Assembly: GCA_019116185.1 (NCBI GenBank)
Contig: DXCD01000057.1
Span: forward strand, 1-5,738
Length of the DNA: 5,738 nt
Source of the DNA: Candidatus Mediterraneibacter stercorigallinarum
GTDB taxonomy: Bacteria; Bacillota; Clostridia; Lachnospirales; Lachnospiraceae
Direction: 5' to 3'
Of this stretch, positions 4,413 to 5,738 are shown one piece after another (the first letter of the stretch is position 1; every line of letters begins with the position of its first letter). The position numbers and the translations under genes were made by a program. The notes below the pieces were generated by a model. The model was not told the origin of the DNA. It did not search any database and worked only from the letters and a program-made list of their open reading frames with translations.

Positions 4413-5603
4413 ATGGCAGAGGCAAAGAGAGATTATTATGAGGTGCTCGGGGTAAGCAGGGATGCTGACGACGCAGCGATCAAAAAAGCATACCGCGCGC
4501 TTGCGAAAAAGTATCATCCTGACATGAATCCGGGAGATAAAGAGGCAGAGAAAAAATTCAAAGAAGCTTCAGAGGCATATGCTGTGCTGAGCGATGCTGA
4601 AAAGCGCCGCCAGTATGACCAGTTTGGCCACGCTGCATTTGAAGGCGGAGCAGGAGGCGCAGGCGGATTCGGCGGATTTGATTTTAACGGTGCTGATTTC
4701 AGTGATATTTTCGGAGACATTTTCGGCGATCTGTTCGGCGGCCGCAGAGGCGGACGTACAAACAATGGTCCAATGAAGGGTGCCAATATCCGGAAAAGCA
4801 TACGTATTACATTTGAAGAAGCTGTCTTCGGATGTGAGAAAGAACTTGACCTTATTCTGAAGGATCCCTGTGAGGACTGTAACGGGACGGGCGCAAAGCC
4901 GGGCACATCGCCTGAAACCTGTTCAAAATGCGGAGGAAGAGGGCAGGTTGTCTATACATCCCAGTCTTTCTTCGGAACAGTGCAGAATGTACAGACTTGT
5001 CCGAACTGCGGCGGATCAGGAAAGGTCATCAAAGAAAAATGCCCCAAATGTTCCGGTACAGGATATACATCCAGCAAGAAGAGGATCAAAGTGTCGATTC
5101 CGGCAGGTATTGACAATGGGCAGAGTGTCCGTATCCGCGATAAAGGTGAGCCGGGAGTAAACGGCGGACCAAGAGGAGACCTTCTCGTGGAAGTCAATGT
5201 CTCCAGGCATCCGGTATTCCAGAGACAGGATGTGCATATCTTTTCCACTGTGCCGATCTCCTTTGCAGTAGCAGCGCTCGGCGGGGATGTCCGCATTCCG
5301 ACCGTGGACGGCGATGTTATTTACACTGTGAAACCGGGAACAAAGACAGATACCAAAGTACGCCTGAAAGGAAAAGGCGTTCCATCTCTCCGCAATTCCC
5401 AGGTAAGGGGCGACCACTATGTCACGCTGGTGATCCAGACGCCCGAGCGCCTGAGCGCAGAGGCGAAAGAGGCGCTGCGCAAGTTTGATGAACTCACAGG
5501 AAATACCCTGCATCAGAACGATGATGTACAGGATGCCAATAAAGGCGAGAAGAAGAAAAAGAAAGGCTTCATGGATAAAATGAAAGAGGTCTTTGAGGAT
5601 TAA
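4413..5603 (+). CDS. dnaJ: Chaperone protein DnaJ (class A Hsp40)
   Basis: DnaJ delivers unfolded polypeptides to DnaK and triggers its ATP hydrolysis. The 396-residue product is full length for a class A Hsp40. The J domain (about 7-72) starts DYYEVLGVSRDA and has the essential HPD at 35-37, then KFKEASEAYAVLSD and RRQYDQFGH. A Gly/Phe-rich linker (about 77-110) contains three successive DIF/DIF/DLF motifs at 98-108. The zinc-binding region has four intact CxxCxGxG repeats starting at Cys153, Cys170, Cys196 and Cys210, enough for two zinc ions. The C-terminal beta domains follow, with KRIKVSIPAGIDNGQSVRI (223-241) and VKPGTKTDTKVRLKGKG (326-342). The tail is lysine-rich (five Lys in a row at 380-384), ending FMDKMKEVFED. 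The ATG at 4413 has AGGAG 7 nt upstream. It follows dnaK in the operon but beyond a terminator-like hairpin, so read-through probably limits its level; no strong promoter of its own is seen. Confidence 0.99.
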   Translation: MAEAKRDYYEVLGVSRDADDAAIKKAYRALAKKYHPDMNPGDKEAEKKFKEASEAYAVLSDAEKRRQYDQFGHAAFEGGAGGAGGFGGFDFNGADFSDIFGDIFGDLFGGRRGGRTNNGPMKGANIRKSIRITFEEAVFGCEKELDLILKDPCEDCNGTGAKPGTSPETCSKCGGRGQVVYTSQSFFGTVQNVQTCPNCGGSGKVIKEKCPKCSGTGYTSSKKRIKVSIPAGIDNGQSVRIRDKGEPGVNGGPRGDLLVEVNVSRHPVFQRQDVHIFSTVPISFAVAALGGDVRIPTVDGDVIYTVKPGTKTDTKVRLKGKGVPSLRNSQVRGDHYVTLVIQTPERLSAEAKEALRKFDELTGNTLHQNDDVQDANKGEKKKKKGFMDKMKEVFED

Positions 5604-5738
5604 ATCTGGATTTGTCGGGGAGACTTTGATGGTGTAAATCATCCGGAAACAGCGGGGGTTTTCCAAGACGTATTCGCAGAGGGCGGATGTGTGGCTTCGG
5701 TTCCTGATCCGTAATCTGGGAAAGTCTAGAAAGGCAGG
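5604..5738 (+). other. Downstream region without a recognisable gene
   Basis: These 135 bp hold no ORF of useful length and no clear intrinsic terminator after dnaJ. Weak inverted repeats exist (GGAAA 5644-5648 with TTTCC 5660-5664; CGGAT 5684-5688 with ATCCG 5707-5711), neither followed by a T-run. The last bases, GAAAGGCAGG (5729-5738), look like a ribosome binding site whose start codon would fall just past the window. In many clostridia the ribosomal protein L11 methyltransferase gene prmA comes next, but nothing here shows it. Confidence 0.5.

Noticed and set aside
4704..4740. Repeated DIF/DLF units in the DnaJ Gly/Phe linker
   Set aside because: Similar DIF-type repeats are a normal feature of class A DnaJ linkers, including E. 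coli, so they are not a novelty.
5644..5711. Weak inverted repeats after dnaJ as a terminator
   Set aside because: Stems are only about 5 bp with long loops and no following T-run.

Overview
The window is a textbook heat-shock chaperone locus of a Gram-positive anaerobe, laid out on the + strand as hrcA - grpE - dnaK - dnaJ, preceded by the 3' end of an unrelated surface-protein gene. The gene order, an exact CIRCE operator, strong AGGAGG-type ribosome binding sites and a DnaK lacking the roughly 24-residue insert of Gram-negative homologues all point to Firmicutes. The moderate GC of the genes with AT-rich spacers, and the DnaK wording (for example TPLSLSIETMGG and a Pro/Gly/Ala/Asn tail), suggest a clostridial gut-type organism, most likely Lachnospiraceae. 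That family placement is inference from memory, not from a search.

Region by region: 1-348 is the 5'-truncated end of a secreted, probably wall- or membrane-anchored protein with a 13-residue Pro/Gly/Glu/Asp tandem repeat, a VPSTG sortase-like motif, a hydrophobic segment and a basic tail. A strong 17-bp-stem terminator (381-428) closes it. A sigma-A-type promoter (451-479) is followed directly by a perfect CIRCE operator (495-521), then hrcA (542-1591, GTG start), grpE (1607-2320, GTG start), a 24% GC spacer with a very strong RBS, and dnaK (2396-4267). The 145-bp dnaK-dnaJ gap holds a 12-bp palindrome, a small inverted repeat and a second strong intrinsic-terminator-like hairpin (4328-4369). 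dnaJ occupies 4413-5603, and the last 135 bp hold no recognisable gene.

The genes form one machine and its own thermostat. HrcA represses the promoter by binding CIRCE. GrpE (nucleotide exchange), DnaK (Hsp70 ATPase) and DnaJ (J-domain co-chaperone) make up the protein-folding cycle. The hairpin between dnaK and dnaJ, and the GTG versus ATG start codons, suggest that output is graded, with DnaK made in excess over the regulator and co-chaperones. I see no new biological system here. The second-look items are regulatory architecture, start-site choice, repeats and the unexplained palindrome.
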